The notes beneath the pieces were generated by a model. That model ran no database searches. It had not been told where the DNA came from and worked only from the letters and a program-made list of their open reading frames with translations. DNA of 64,000 bases from Aureobasidium sp. EXF-3400. Taxonomy: Eukaryota > Ascomycota > Dothideomycetes > Dothideales > Saccotheciaceae. Shown piece after piece: positions 52,273-62,351 of the stretch (positions are counted from its first letter, which is position 1; each line of letters starts with the position of its first letter). A program made the position numbers and the translations under genes. The stretch spans positions 1 through 64,000 of the forward strand of contig SWBL01000047.1 in NCBI GenBank assembly GCA_024195585.1, read 5' to 3'.

Positions 52273-53549
52273 ATGTTTCCATCTCCTTCCTCCGTCGCGT
52301 TCGAGCCTGAGTATGAGCCTGTGTGGTTTTCGAAGGAGCGGGTCGTTCTAACATGGCACGATCAAGATCACAATGAAGCGCTGCAAGACCATACCGAGTC
52401 AGACATTGATGCCTATCCGCAAGGCTACGCGAGCTGTACTATGCTGTTGGCACAAGCTTTCGCTGAATCGGCTGAGAGATATGAAATCTATATGGGCTAC
52501 AGCATTATGCGCATGAGACCTTGACCCGAAACATACACACTCTCCAATCCGACTATACGGTTCCATCGTTCAACCTCGAATCGTCCTACAATCACAACGG
52601 TGGGTTTTTCAACACGTGAAGTGACTACCTGGATACGAAATGTGCTCGCACAGCAATCAACGTTGATACTGACTTGGACCACCGCCACGCCCGCAAGAGG
52701 AAAAGAGCAAGGCATGAGCAAGGAGAAGGAGACCATTCAGTCGGAGATGAAGCAGATACACAAGCAAAGCATCAGGGTCCACGGACCGCAGAAGACGATG
52801 CTCCACCCCCAGCATACGAACAGGTTCAGGTTCCAGCAAGCGACTGCATACCCACTTCTCGTTCAAGCAAATGCAGGGACGCTTCAAACGTGCCAACGAC
52901 ACCTCCAAACCAAGGTTCATGCACTGATAGCAGCTTCTCGTTGAATCCGCTCGATACCCCTGACTCACCTCCGCTCGGACCCCCTTTTTCTCCACGCGTC
53001 AACCCTCCACAACGTCTACCATTACACGACACTCAACTTGACTCACAGACGAACCACCGCTCAGATATCAACATTGCATTGCACGCGGCTTTCGTGACAT
53101 GGCTGCTCCATATGGGAAGGTTGCAGCCTTACCTGCACGAGGATCCTGAACTCTACACAATGCTTGTAGCTTTCGGTCTCGTGGTGCAGAGAGGTGATAT
53201 CACTTGCTTTCCCAGCATCAAGGTAATAGCTACCTCACTGGTCTTGAAACGTCATGTCACGTCTCCAGTCGAGATTCGCACTTGGGACATGCCAGCGAAG
53301 AAGCTGGTACAAAGACTGGTAAGGTGGATGTGTGGACTTGTACTTCACGCTGACATATGATCGACTGATGATCTTTTGCTCTTGAAACGAAAGGCCATCA
53401 ATGTGACGCAGAACAGCCAAGCGTCAGCAGCGGACAGAGAAGACGAGTATCTGTTTCAAGAGGCTACTTGTGTCGCAAACTTCTTCGTGACTTATGCTCT
53501 ACCGCTATCACGACATCTGAAAACGGAAATAATCCTCGCAAGTACATAG
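52273..53549 (+). CDS. Hypothetical multi-exon protein; 5' part of model uncertain
   Basis: Three consecutive exons fit well: one ending at 52599 (...NLESSYNHN, donor GTGGGT), 52654-53318, and 53394-53549 with stop TAG. Together they encode an Arg/Lys-rich segment (KRKRARHEQ), a Pro/Ser/Asp linker (AEDDAPPPAYEQV, DTPDSPPLGPP) and a helical C-terminal domain (INIALHAAFVTWLLHMG, ELYTMLVAFGLVVQRGD, CVANFFVTYALPLSRHL). The upstream ATG at 52273 (MFPSPSSVAF) opens a plausible acidic frame, but it is out of phase with the next exon; an intron starting near 52334 or a frameshift would be needed. No family recognised. The downstream exons have clearly coding composition. Confidence 0.55.
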
Positions 53550-54224
53550 ACAACGTAATGTGAACAATTCAACAAACGAGACATGTCTTTGATGAGAACT
53601 CGCAATGCGTAGCGAACGACAGTGGGATCGTTTTGCAGGTGATTTACAGTGTCCACTATGAAGGAGAGCAGGGTCGCACCATTAACAACAGTTCTGAGCA
53701 CAGAAAGGTATGTAGCACGCGAACCGTGCTATCAATCGAGCTATGTTTTTTACTATTGTCTCTTCGTATATGGAAGTCCCCTCTGTGAATGTACGGAGAT
53801 TCAAAATATCGGAACGCGGGAGGTATTGTCGATTTTCAGAAATCATGCTTCATCATCAGGAAGCTCAATCGTGATCGTATATAAACTGATAGTTTGAGAT
53901 GAATATATTCGTAACCATCTTAGAAACCAGATACATGGCGACAGAGAAGAGATACAGATGTACATCTCTTTCATTAATACAATACAGATCGCAATGGCAT
54001 TACAAACAAGAAGATATCTGACAGCCAGGGTGACTCTGCGAGGGGTTGACTCCACGGTCAGCAAGTTTAGCCGATAGGCCCTGAGGACATCGTCATTGAC
54101 CAGAGCGAACCTTCGCAAGAAACACACCTTTAACACTTTCACTCTACACCTTGCAAGAGACCACACCACCACCCCAATTATCCCAGTCATTGCATCTAAA
54201 CCTCCTCCAACTCAACAACCTCAA
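53550..54224. other. Intergenic region before the PLP homeostasis gene
   Basis: 0.67 kb holding the hypothetical gene's 3' end and the promoter of the next gene. No supported gene. Confidence 0.4.
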
Positions 54225-55049
54225 ATGTCCTCCACCCAAGAAGAAATGCCCATCAACCCCACACGCGCAAAACAGCTCTCCGAAAACCTCAGCCACGTCC
54301 TCTCAAAAATAAACTCCGCAAACACTGCAGGGAAACAAGCCCGTCTCATCGCAGTCTCCAAACTCAAACCCGCAAACGATATTCTCGCTCTGCACAATGC
54401 ACCTTCCAACCACACCCACTTCGGCGAAAACTACTCGCAAGAACTGCTAGAAAAAGCCGCTTTACTCCCAAAGACTGTAAACTGGCATTTCATCGGCGCG
54501 TTACAAACGAATAAATGTCGTCCCTTGGCCGAAACGATTCCAAACTTGTTTTCGGTGAGTAGTGTGGACAGCAGCAAAAAGGCCGACGGACTGGAAAAAG
54601 GAAGAGCGAAACTGGTCGCAGAGAAAGGTGACGAGGTCCAAGGAAACAAATTGAGAGTCCTGGTGCAAGTCAACACCTCGGGCGAAGAAGAGAAAAGTGG
54701 TGTGGAGCCAAAGGATGCAGTACAGCTCTGCAAACACATACTTGACAATTGTCCGCATTTGGAATTGGGTGGCTTGATGACTATTGGTGCGATTGCGAGG
54801 TCAAAGGCCACGACTAAAGAGACGGAAAACGAGGACTTTGAGGAACTCAGAAAGTGTAGGGATGAGGTGGCCAAGCAGCTGGGTATGGATGCAGATACAC
54901 TCGAGTTGAGCATGGGCATGAGTTCGGACTTTGAGGCTGCTATCAGACAAGGAAGTACTGAGGTCAGAGTTGGCACGACCATATTCGGCGAGAGACCTGC
55001 CAGAGGTGACGCCAAAGTGAAGGAGGATACTACAGAGGAGAAGAAGTAG
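54225..55049 (+). CDS. Pyridoxal phosphate homeostasis protein (YggS/PROSC family)
   Basis: Small PLP-binding protein that buffers cellular PLP; homologous to the N-terminal barrel of alanine racemase but not a racemase. Intronless, 274 residues. Seen: the PLP lysine in LIAVSKLKPA, HFGENYSQELLEKA, WHFIGALQTNK, VQVNTSGEEEKSG, HLELGGLMTIGAI, ELSMGMSSDFEAAI and EVRVGTTIFGERP. A charged tail (KVKEDTTEEKK) follows. Start at the first ATG. Orthologue of yeast YBL036C. Confidence 0.95.
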   Translation: MSSTQEEMPINPTRAKQLSENLSHVLSKINSANTAGKQARLIAVSKLKPANDILALHNAPSNHTHFGENYSQELLEKAALLPKTVNWHFIGALQTNKCRPLAETIPNLFSVSSVDSSKKADGLEKGRAKLVAEKGDEVQGNKLRVLVQVNTSGEEEKSGVEPKDAVQLCKHILDNCPHLELGGLMTIGAIARSKATTKETENEDFEELRKCRDEVAKQLGMDADTLELSMGMSSDFEAAIRQGSTEVRVGTTIFGERPARGDAKVKEDTTEEKK

Positions 55050-55225
55050 GAGACCATTTGCAATAAGCTCACTCAAGCTATCGGAGACCGAAATCAAGCT
55101 TGTTCATGATTGGTCACTCATACTGAAAACACAATTGCAAAATCAGATGTCATCATTATCGTATGTCTATAGTATATTAAGGGCAAACCAGATTCCGTCA
55201 TAAGGAGCAAGATTTGTGTCGTTCT

Positions 55226-57183
55226 TTAAGCCTTCCAGCCACTGACGGCCTCATCAATGTCGCGACGGATCTCGCGCTGCTGCTCGCACTGCATAAGGAA
55301 GACCTTGTACTTTGCCTCAAGCAGCTTCTTCTCGTTCTGATCCTTGCCGGGAAGCACGACCTTACCAGGCTTGCTCATACGGTCCATGATGTCCCACAAA
55401 GGCTCGGTGTTGCCGTCCTTATCGGCGGAAGCTGCCTTAGCTCCGAGCATAGCTGCACCATGGACGACGGCTGCGTGGACATATCTGGGAATGACAACGG
55501 GCATCTCGCAAGCAGTCGCCATGAGATCCATGAGAATGCCGTTCTGGCACTGACTTCCTGACATGAAGATGGAGTTGATGACGTGGCCTGAGTCGTTCAT
55601 GCGCTGAATGATCTGCTTGGTCTGCAGAGCAATGAACTCCATAGTGGCGTAGTAGTAGAGTGCCAGGCCGTCCAAACTGCGATCGCTCGACAGACCAATC
55701 ACACTACCCTTCATGTTTGGGTCGGCGATGGGACTGCGGTTACCAAACAGATCGCCGTAGAAGAAGAAATGACGGCCAAGGTATGAAATTGTTGGAGCGT
55801 TTTCCTTGGTCATCATCTCATTGAGATGTTCGTTAAGGTAGTCGTAGATGTTTGCATTGAAAGTCTCAGCGACACTCATTGCCTGCTGGAAGGCTGGATG
55901 AGTCTCAAGGACGTGCTTTAGCAGCTCGCCAGTTGCCGACTGACCACCTTCTGCCATCCAATAGTCTGGAATGAGCACATCACGGTATGGTCCCCAGACA
56001 CCCTCAACAAACACAGGCTTATGAGACATGGCCAGATGGCAGGTCGAAGTTCCAGCGACGGCGGCAAGACGGGTGAAGGCTTGCGAGACGTCGTTCTTGT
56101 CGGCGCCAGAGTGAAGGTTCGAGTTTGGCAAGCGAACCTTGGCTCCAACAGTACCAATCCAACCAGCATAGGCATCGATGACACCAGCACCGACAGCGAT
56201 ACCAGCAGGAAGACCAAGGTCAGCAGCAGCCTTCTCGCAAAGAGTGCCAATCTTGTCGCCAGCAGTGTGGTACTTTCCATTCTGCAAATTGTGTCAGCGT
56301 CTGCGCAATTGAAACAGGAAAGGTCAGGTAACTACCACCCCGTCTACACCACCCAGGCGCTTGAAGTTGTCTTCGCAAAGATCCTCAAGACCGATCTCCT
56401 TAAGGAAATCCTCTTGCCAACCCTTGACACTGCCGTCAACACCAACAGGCACGAAGCCTTGCTTGCAGACAACACTGCAGAAACTGCGGTCGTCGTTGCC
56501 AGTGGCAATGTGAGTAAGGGCATCGGTCAAGTCGTAGAATCTACAGCGGTCGAAAAGCTCCTTGGGCATGTGGTTCTTGAGCCATAGAACCTTTGGCATC
56601 TCCATCTCAATGCTCATCTTGCCACCAACGTAGCGGAGCAGGTTGTGGTCTGTAGCGTTGATCTTGTCGGTTTCCTCGACAGGTCTGTGGTCGAGCCATA
56701 GGATGACGTTGCGGTCGTTGCCATCGGCATTGTCGAACTTGGGGCCTGTGACGGAGATGGGCTCGTCGGTATCGTTGGAGAAGACGGTGAGCGAGCAGGT
56801 GGCATCGAAACCGATACCGCGAATGGTCGAGCCGTCAATGCCGTGTTGGTTCATGGCACGGTGTACTGAGTTACAGATACATCTCCAAATGTCTGTGGTA
56901 GATTGTTCCTGCGAGCATGTAAGTATGATTACTATTGGTGAGATTGTAGCGGACCCACGTAGTAGCCAGTCTCGGGCTGCCAGAGGCCAATGTTCTCGCT
57001 GGCAAGGCCGACGATATCACCCTTGTCGTTCATGATACAGGCACGGGCACTGCCGGTACCGACATCGATGCCGATGTAGTGATCCTGAACCGGGTGAAGC
57101 TCGTTGTGAGGGTCGACAGACATCTGTCTCGACTGCTGTCGAGAAGCCTTCCTGTAAGGCTGGCGGAATGGCATGGAAGTCAT
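55226..57183 (-). CDS. D-ribulokinase-type FGGY carbohydrate kinase
   Basis: ATP-dependent sugar kinase; the closest named relatives (yeast YDR109C, human FGGY) phosphorylate D-ribulose. Exons 56959-57183, 56336-56908 and 55226-56281; 617 residues. Visible: the phosphate-1 motif HYIGIDVGTGSARACI, GIGFDATCSLTV, ILWLDHRPVEET, CHLAMSHKPV, YYYATMEFIALQTKQI and the adenosine-motif region NSIFMSGSQCQNG. Length is normal. A basic N-terminal stretch (RQPYRKASRQQSRQ) precedes the domain and could be a targeting signal. Both introns use conventional ends; the first donor is GTGGGT. Confidence 0.93.
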
Positions 57184-57873
57184 GGTGAGCGTGATTGCTT
57201 TGGTCAAAGATCAAGTAGTGATGGGAGTTGAGTTGAAGTTCGAGTAATGTTGTGAATTGTGCTGTGAATGTCTCTTTATCAATGGACTGGTACCAATTGA
57301 GTGTAAGATTAAGAAAGACAAGTCGGTGAAGAACAAGACAAACTTTTGAGATGGCGAGAGAACGGATAAAGGTGAAGGCGTGGCACTTATCTTGGGGAGC
57401 TTGGGGACGTCGATCTTGATGACGCTGCAGTGGAGAAAACGAGGAGACTCGGGGAAGCTGGTGCTTGCCGCCGGATGTTTTGGTCGACAAGCAGGAGACC
57501 GATGGTTAAATGCACCATTCTCGTCGGTTCAATTGCTGCTAGCCAGCTAGCCTCCATAGCCTTGTCAGACCTTTCTTTGAGCACCGTGTCACCACATGAG
57601 AGAATGGCCTCAGGAGCTCCAGCTATCCGTCTCAACAGCATATCGATCAACAAGAGCTACAGCGGCCTACGCAAATCATGGCTGAGGGAAGCTTCCCCAA
57701 TTGGTTTGACGGTGACGTGGAGAATGTCAGGGTCCAGTTCCTTCCAGACTCTGTCCTCGGCCCACTTTCCTCCGGACACGTTTGCCAAGACATCAAGCTC
57801 CAGGTCGAACATCCGTGGCGTCGTCAACAGCTAGACCAGGCACGATACGAATCCTGGTATACCATTCCACACG
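57184..57873. other. Divergent promoter region of the ribulokinase and EMC10
   Basis: 0.69 kb between divergent starts. A plus-strand frame beginning at 57678 (MAEGSFPNWFDGD) runs into the EMC10 region in another frame; I cannot support it as a gene. Confidence 0.4.
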
Positions 57874-58491
57874 ATGCGCTTCACAGGAGCAACCAACCTG
57901 CTAGCAGCCCTGCTGTGCGCTACTTCTGCCATCGCCGCAGCCACAACGGACTCACTCCGCACCACCGACGTCTTCGCCTGGCCCTCATCAGCCTCATCAC
58001 CGCTTCCCTTCGCCAAAGTCTCCTACTCCTGGCCCGCCCTCAATGCCACAATAGACTCATATACTGCACCTGCAGTCGCACCAGATGAGACTGTACGAGT
58101 TGGTATCCACCGCGCCGGCGACTGGGTCGGTGTATCGACTTCAGGAGCCAATTTCGATGTGACAAAGAAGCCCGCCCTGCGCCTGTACGTCGACTCGGCT
58201 GGGGACGTGTGGCATGTCGGCTTCAGCACTGCAGCTGGAAAGTCCAAGGATGGCTCGCTTGCAGTCGAGATTGTGCCGCTGCGCCAGGGACCACAAGTTG
58301 CCTTTGACAAGCCAATTGTCGTCAATCAACAAGGAGAGCAAGAGGACAAGGAACCCGAGAAGACCTTCCTACAAAAGTCAGTCTTCTTTGCCATGTCATC
58401 TGTCTATCTCTGCTAACTATTCGATAGGTACTGGTGGGCAATTGGCCTGTTTTTGCTCGTCCAGGTCGTCATGGGTGGTGGAGATAAATAG
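57874..58491 (+). CDS. EMC10: ER membrane protein complex subunit 10 (EMC10-like)
   Basis: Lumenal/membrane subunit of the EMC insertase for tail-anchored and multipass proteins. Exons 57874-58376 and 58428-58491; 188 residues. Signal peptide MRFTGATNLLAALLCATSAIA, a beta-rich lumenal domain (VRVGIHRAGDWVGVST, LRLYVDSAGDVWHVGF), then EKTFLQK joined over the intron to a C-terminal membrane helix YWWAIGLFLLVQVVMGGG. The FLQKYWW transition and topology match fungal EMC10 proteins; sequence conservation in this family is low, so the name is less certain than the topology. Confidence 0.75.
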
Positions 58492-59182
58492 ATTACGATT
58501 GATGTCTCGATATATCCCATCAAAACTTATACTGCAAAGTTTCGTCACAGATTGGCTGCCCACCGTGCTCTTCTGAGTACTACTGAAACCATTCGCAATG
58601 GTGTCTTATCTTGCGGGGACAAGGTGACTTCGCATATCCATAATGGCATGGATGCCAGAACGAAAGCAGTCCTTGGACACATACACCCCTTTGCTCGGAC
58701 TTTACTAGTCGACTGAGAGATAGCCACTCGAGCCACTTCGACAACAACCATCACATGGGAAAATTGTTTGTGAACAGGATAAGAAGATGAAATACTCCTC
58801 TGGACCACCGTTTTAATCTGCAATGTACAATCCCTTCCCTCTCTTGATCCAAGCAAGAAACAACTTTCAATGTCCTATATATCTCGCCCCATGACGCCTG
58901 GCGGTGGTGAGCCTAATAGCTCGGATATGTGATGACCGCTATGTTAAAATCAACAAGAAGTAAGAGAAAGAGAAAAAAAAAAAAGCCAACGATGCGGATA
59001 AAAATGATATACAAAAGAAACGAAGTGACCAGAAAGCTCAACGAATGAGCATCTCGAGATCAATATTTTTTGGTTATTGAGAGGGAAAAGAAACCCCCTC
59101 ATGAATCGCGCACAAAGTTCCGGACCGCAATAAGAATGACAAAAATAGGAGCTCCAAAACGCAGCGCGAGGTGTGCAATCAG
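58492..59182. other. Convergent 3' region
   Basis: 0.69 kb between two stop codons. Contains an A-rich run near 58968-58983. No gene seen. Confidence 0.45.
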
Positions 59183-60841
59183 TCATAAGACTGTGCAAAC
59201 ATTGTTTTGGTACCATCGTTGAGTTTGCATGTGCTTAACCCAGAGAGCCGTGATCTTGAGTCGTGATCGTACACTTGTGGTCTGCATCAATTGATATTTC
59301 CAGTCCTCACTGATAGGTAGGATGCTGGCAAACCAGAATGGGAACAGAGCGGCGTCGTCCGGCGGGCCGCCATAGGCTTCGAGAATGCGTTGGTGTAGCC
59401 AAGGTGCGCTTCGTCCTTGCATGACAAGGATAAAGTCGAGTCCGAGCATGAGGAGTTCGCGAGTCGACATTCTGCTAACTTGTCCTTCGATGTCGTTTTC
59501 GGCTGCAGGAGGTTGCGAGGTTTCCTCCGCCTCCAAACGCTCTTCTTCCTGCAGAGAAACATCTTCGACACGCTCGACTCTGCCTACCGTATAACCGTCC
59601 AAAGTGCCATGTTCTTTCACACGGAAACGATACATGCCTTTGGTTTCGACAATACTTTGGCCATCCGGAAGCATCTGCACATTCTCTATGTGGAGCATGA
59701 CACCATATGCAAGAAATTGGGTGATGCCCAACCCTTCTTGAGGTACCCCATGGCGATTGTACGTGACCATGCCAAATTGTCGGTTTCCTTCCATAGCACG
59801 TCTGATCATGAGTCGATATCTCGGCTCGAAGATGCGTAAAAAGGTAGGACATCCTGGAAAACCAAGTGTGCAAACGAATATAGGAGTCTCAAATTCAGGA
59901 AGAGCAATGGCGTCTTCCAGGGCGGCAGCTTGAGCACGAGCAGAGACGATTTCTGGAACAAGCCCCTCAAGAAGACTGACCAAGGTTTTGTTGTTCGGGT
60001 ATTTGAGCAGTGAGGGCGGGGTGATGACAGAACGTCGGCAGACAGGGCAGTGAGTCGAGTGATCGAGTGTACGAGCCAGGCACTTGCGACAGAGCGTATG
60101 CCCGCAAGCCGTTGTGACGGGGTCGTACATAATGTTGTAGCAGACCTGACAATCGACCTCCTTTTGTGCTGTGTCGAGCAGTTGCACCAATAGTTCTTGG
60201 TCTGTTTTTTGTGCGGGCTCTGGTGTTTCGGGCAAGTCGGTATAAGTGACTTCAGTCTTGTATCCGAGAATACCAGTACCAGCGAGGTTGTATGTAGCGA
60301 CTAGACGAGCGCCGGGCATGGTCCAGCACCGAGGGCTGTCCTTGTCCAGGTCTTTTGATGTCACGGGACCAATTACCTCGTCCTGTTTTACCACCTCTTC
60401 CATGTATGTTTGTCTGTCACCAACGAGCTGGATGTGTTGGCGGACGAGATCAGCAATGGCTTCCATAAGTTTGGACAAAGTGACATCGATGCTGCAGTCT
60501 GCCAGGACATGCTCTTCGACACAGTCGTTGTAGGGACAAAGGAAGCCGCGTTGCCTTCCGGGAGTATCGGGGTATGAGACACCTTCGCGGTGGTAGGTCT
60601 GTGGTAGACAGGTGCGGCATAGCGAGTTGCCGCAAGGGAGGGTGACAGGGCTGGTGTAGGGTTTTGAGCACTGCGGGCACTGGATCAAACGAATGAGGGC
60701 ACGCGCATCTTGGTGTGCGGTCAAGGCGGAGGCTCGCTGGATGTCGTCCATGGCGAGTTCATTGGTGTCCATGAAGCGTGGTAGGCGGGCCTCGCCGTCG
60801 CGGATAGACGAGGTCCTGATGGTATCGTCCAGCAAATTCAT
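59183..60841 (-). CDS. Double-RING, LON-domain protein (LONRF-like E3 ligase candidate)
   Basis: Intronless, 552 residues. RING 1 (about residues 54-85) has CPQCSKPYTSP, LPCGNSLCRTC and a variant second half. RING 2 (about 230-270) is canonical: CQVCYNIMYDPVTTACGH, LCRKC and CPVCRRS. The C-terminal half is a LON substrate-binding domain (PIFVCTLGFPGCPTFLRIFEPRYRLMI, RRAMEGNRQFGMV, GTLDGYTVGRVERVED). No ATPase or protease domain, so it is not Lon itself. The architecture matches animal LONRF proteins and their fungal relatives, likely ubiquitin ligases; substrates unknown. Confidence 0.9.
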   Translation of the reverse strand: MNLLDDTIRTSSIRDGEARLPRFMDTNELAMDDIQRASALTAHQDARALIRLIQCPQCSKPYTSPVTLPCGNSLCRTCLPQTYHREGVSYPDTPGRQRGFLCPYNDCVEEHVLADCSIDVTLSKLMEAIADLVRQHIQLVGDRQTYMEEVVKQDEVIGPVTSKDLDKDSPRCWTMPGARLVATYNLAGTGILGYKTEVTYTDLPETPEPAQKTDQELLVQLLDTAQKEVDCQVCYNIMYDPVTTACGHTLCRKCLARTLDHSTHCPVCRRSVITPPSLLKYPNNKTLVSLLEGLVPEIVSARAQAAALEDAIALPEFETPIFVCTLGFPGCPTFLRIFEPRYRLMIRRAMEGNRQFGMVTYNRHGVPQEGLGITQFLAYGVMLHIENVQMLPDGQSIVETKGMYRFRVKEHGTLDGYTVGRVERVEDVSLQEEERLEAEETSQPPAAENDIEGQVSRMSTRELLMLGLDFILVMQGRSAPWLHQRILEAYGGPPDDAALFPFWFASILPISEDWKYQLMQTTSVRSRLKITALWVKHMQTQRWYQNNVCTVL

Positions 60842-62351
60842 GTGCTGTGAGGGCCGACGAGCGACGTTTCCATCTAGGACAGCTTCGTACTGTCTTGAGG
60901 CCTGTTCGCGTGCCGAATAGAGGTGCGTCGGACTTTCGGTATGTGGTGAGATATGTCCAAAGGTCTTTGCTGCTGGATGACGTCGAGACCACCTCGGTGC
61001 TTGTACGAGAGATGGGCCGGTCTGAGCACCTGTCAGAGATCAGCTTGTCTGCGCAACGTCTTGACGATCGTGAAAAGTACAAGGATCTCTCAGCGAACGA
61101 GAGCAGCGAGAGGGGAGGGAAAAGAGATTGGGATACAAGCACTAGATGACAGTGACATGGTCAAGCCGAATCAGATATTCTTGACCCGGAAGCATCGGTG
61201 GAGGCGACGCGACCTTCATGACATGCACGAGTCGAGTGGGCAAAACGACAGGATTGATTGCGCTAACGACCAACCAGGCAATTTGCCTACTCGACTTCTA
61301 GCGGCCATTGGCCCTGCTTGGAGCTGCTGCTCCGCCACAGAAATGCGTTTACTTTGGGATCGAGCCTGCGGATCGAACTTTTGTTGCCCTGCCCTCCACA
61401 CCTCGATATCTGCGCCTCGGCTGAAGTTCTGGTCCCTTCAAAATACCACCAAACAAAGGCGAGACCCTCTAAACTTGGCCAACGTGCTGATCCCGGACCA
61501 AGAACTGACAAGCTCCACATGTCCATACTCCTAAAGCCTTTCATGACTTTGTGAGATCGATTGACAGTCCATATCTGTCGCTCAATCACCTAGAGGTAAA
61601 ACTTCGGCTTGCGAATTAGCTGCTCGAGACTTGTAGGCGTCATCTATGCTTTGCACTAGCTACGTCTCGCCGATGGCTATTCTGGTTCCAGAACGCTGCC
61701 TCGTGCCATACAGCCGTTTTGCCTTCGTTCACGGCTCTACTTGTCTCCATCTTTCCAGCCCATCTCGGGACTTTGAGAGAGCTGCAGATGCAGACGCACG
61801 AATGCCTTCGGACAATATTTTCCTGCCCAAGCTGCTGGCCCAGCATAATCGGCACACCCACCAAGTGCGACCCTCGTGGGCTTTCGGCTGCGAGTCGCAT
61901 GTACGAAAACGGCAGAAACAACCGACAAGTGACAGTCATGATGTCTGACGAGAATGATTTCGACATGAAATCCCATCGGGCCATCAAGCTCAATCTATGC
62001 AACATGAAAAACTTCTCACACCATCACCCTATCCCGAGGATCCGCGGACTGTCAAGAGTTTACCTTCAACTCGTTTCTCACAGCGATATGTGGTAAGCTA
62101 AAAGAGAATGCACAGTTGTTTTTCAGACAGAAGTCTGGCCATGGGACAACATAGCAAACCATCTTTCTATGAATGCCGCTCTCTTCAACAGAGTATTGTG
62201 CATTTCTATGGCTACCTCAATTTGTCTTCTTCGACATTGGTGGTGTAAGATAAAGTGCATGACTTGCGATGAGGTACCAACTCCGAGAATATAACGCTGA
62301 ACCGCAAAGGAAACCAACCGCTAAGAGCTATCTACACCTTTCTCTCGAGAC
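60842..62351. other. Intergenic region
   Basis: 1.5 kb between the RING-LON start and the stop of the monooxygenase fusion. Overlapping frames on both strands (for example 60953-61534 and 61640-62005) are rich in Arg/Ser/Cys and look like shadows. No supported gene. Confidence 0.45.

Noticed and set aside
51818..52351. 177-codon plus-strand frame in the gene-poor region
   Set aside because: Ser/Leu/Arg/Cys-rich without helix or domain pattern, and it runs into the 5' part of the hypothetical gene in another frame.
57678..58088. Plus-strand frame MAEGSFPNWFDGD... before EMC10
   Set aside because: It overlaps EMC10 in another frame, turns Arg/His/Ser-rich after the overlap, and matches no family.
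60953..61534. 193-codon plus-strand frame upstream of the RING-LON gene
   Set aside because: No protein-like pattern, no conserved motif; other frames there are equally open.
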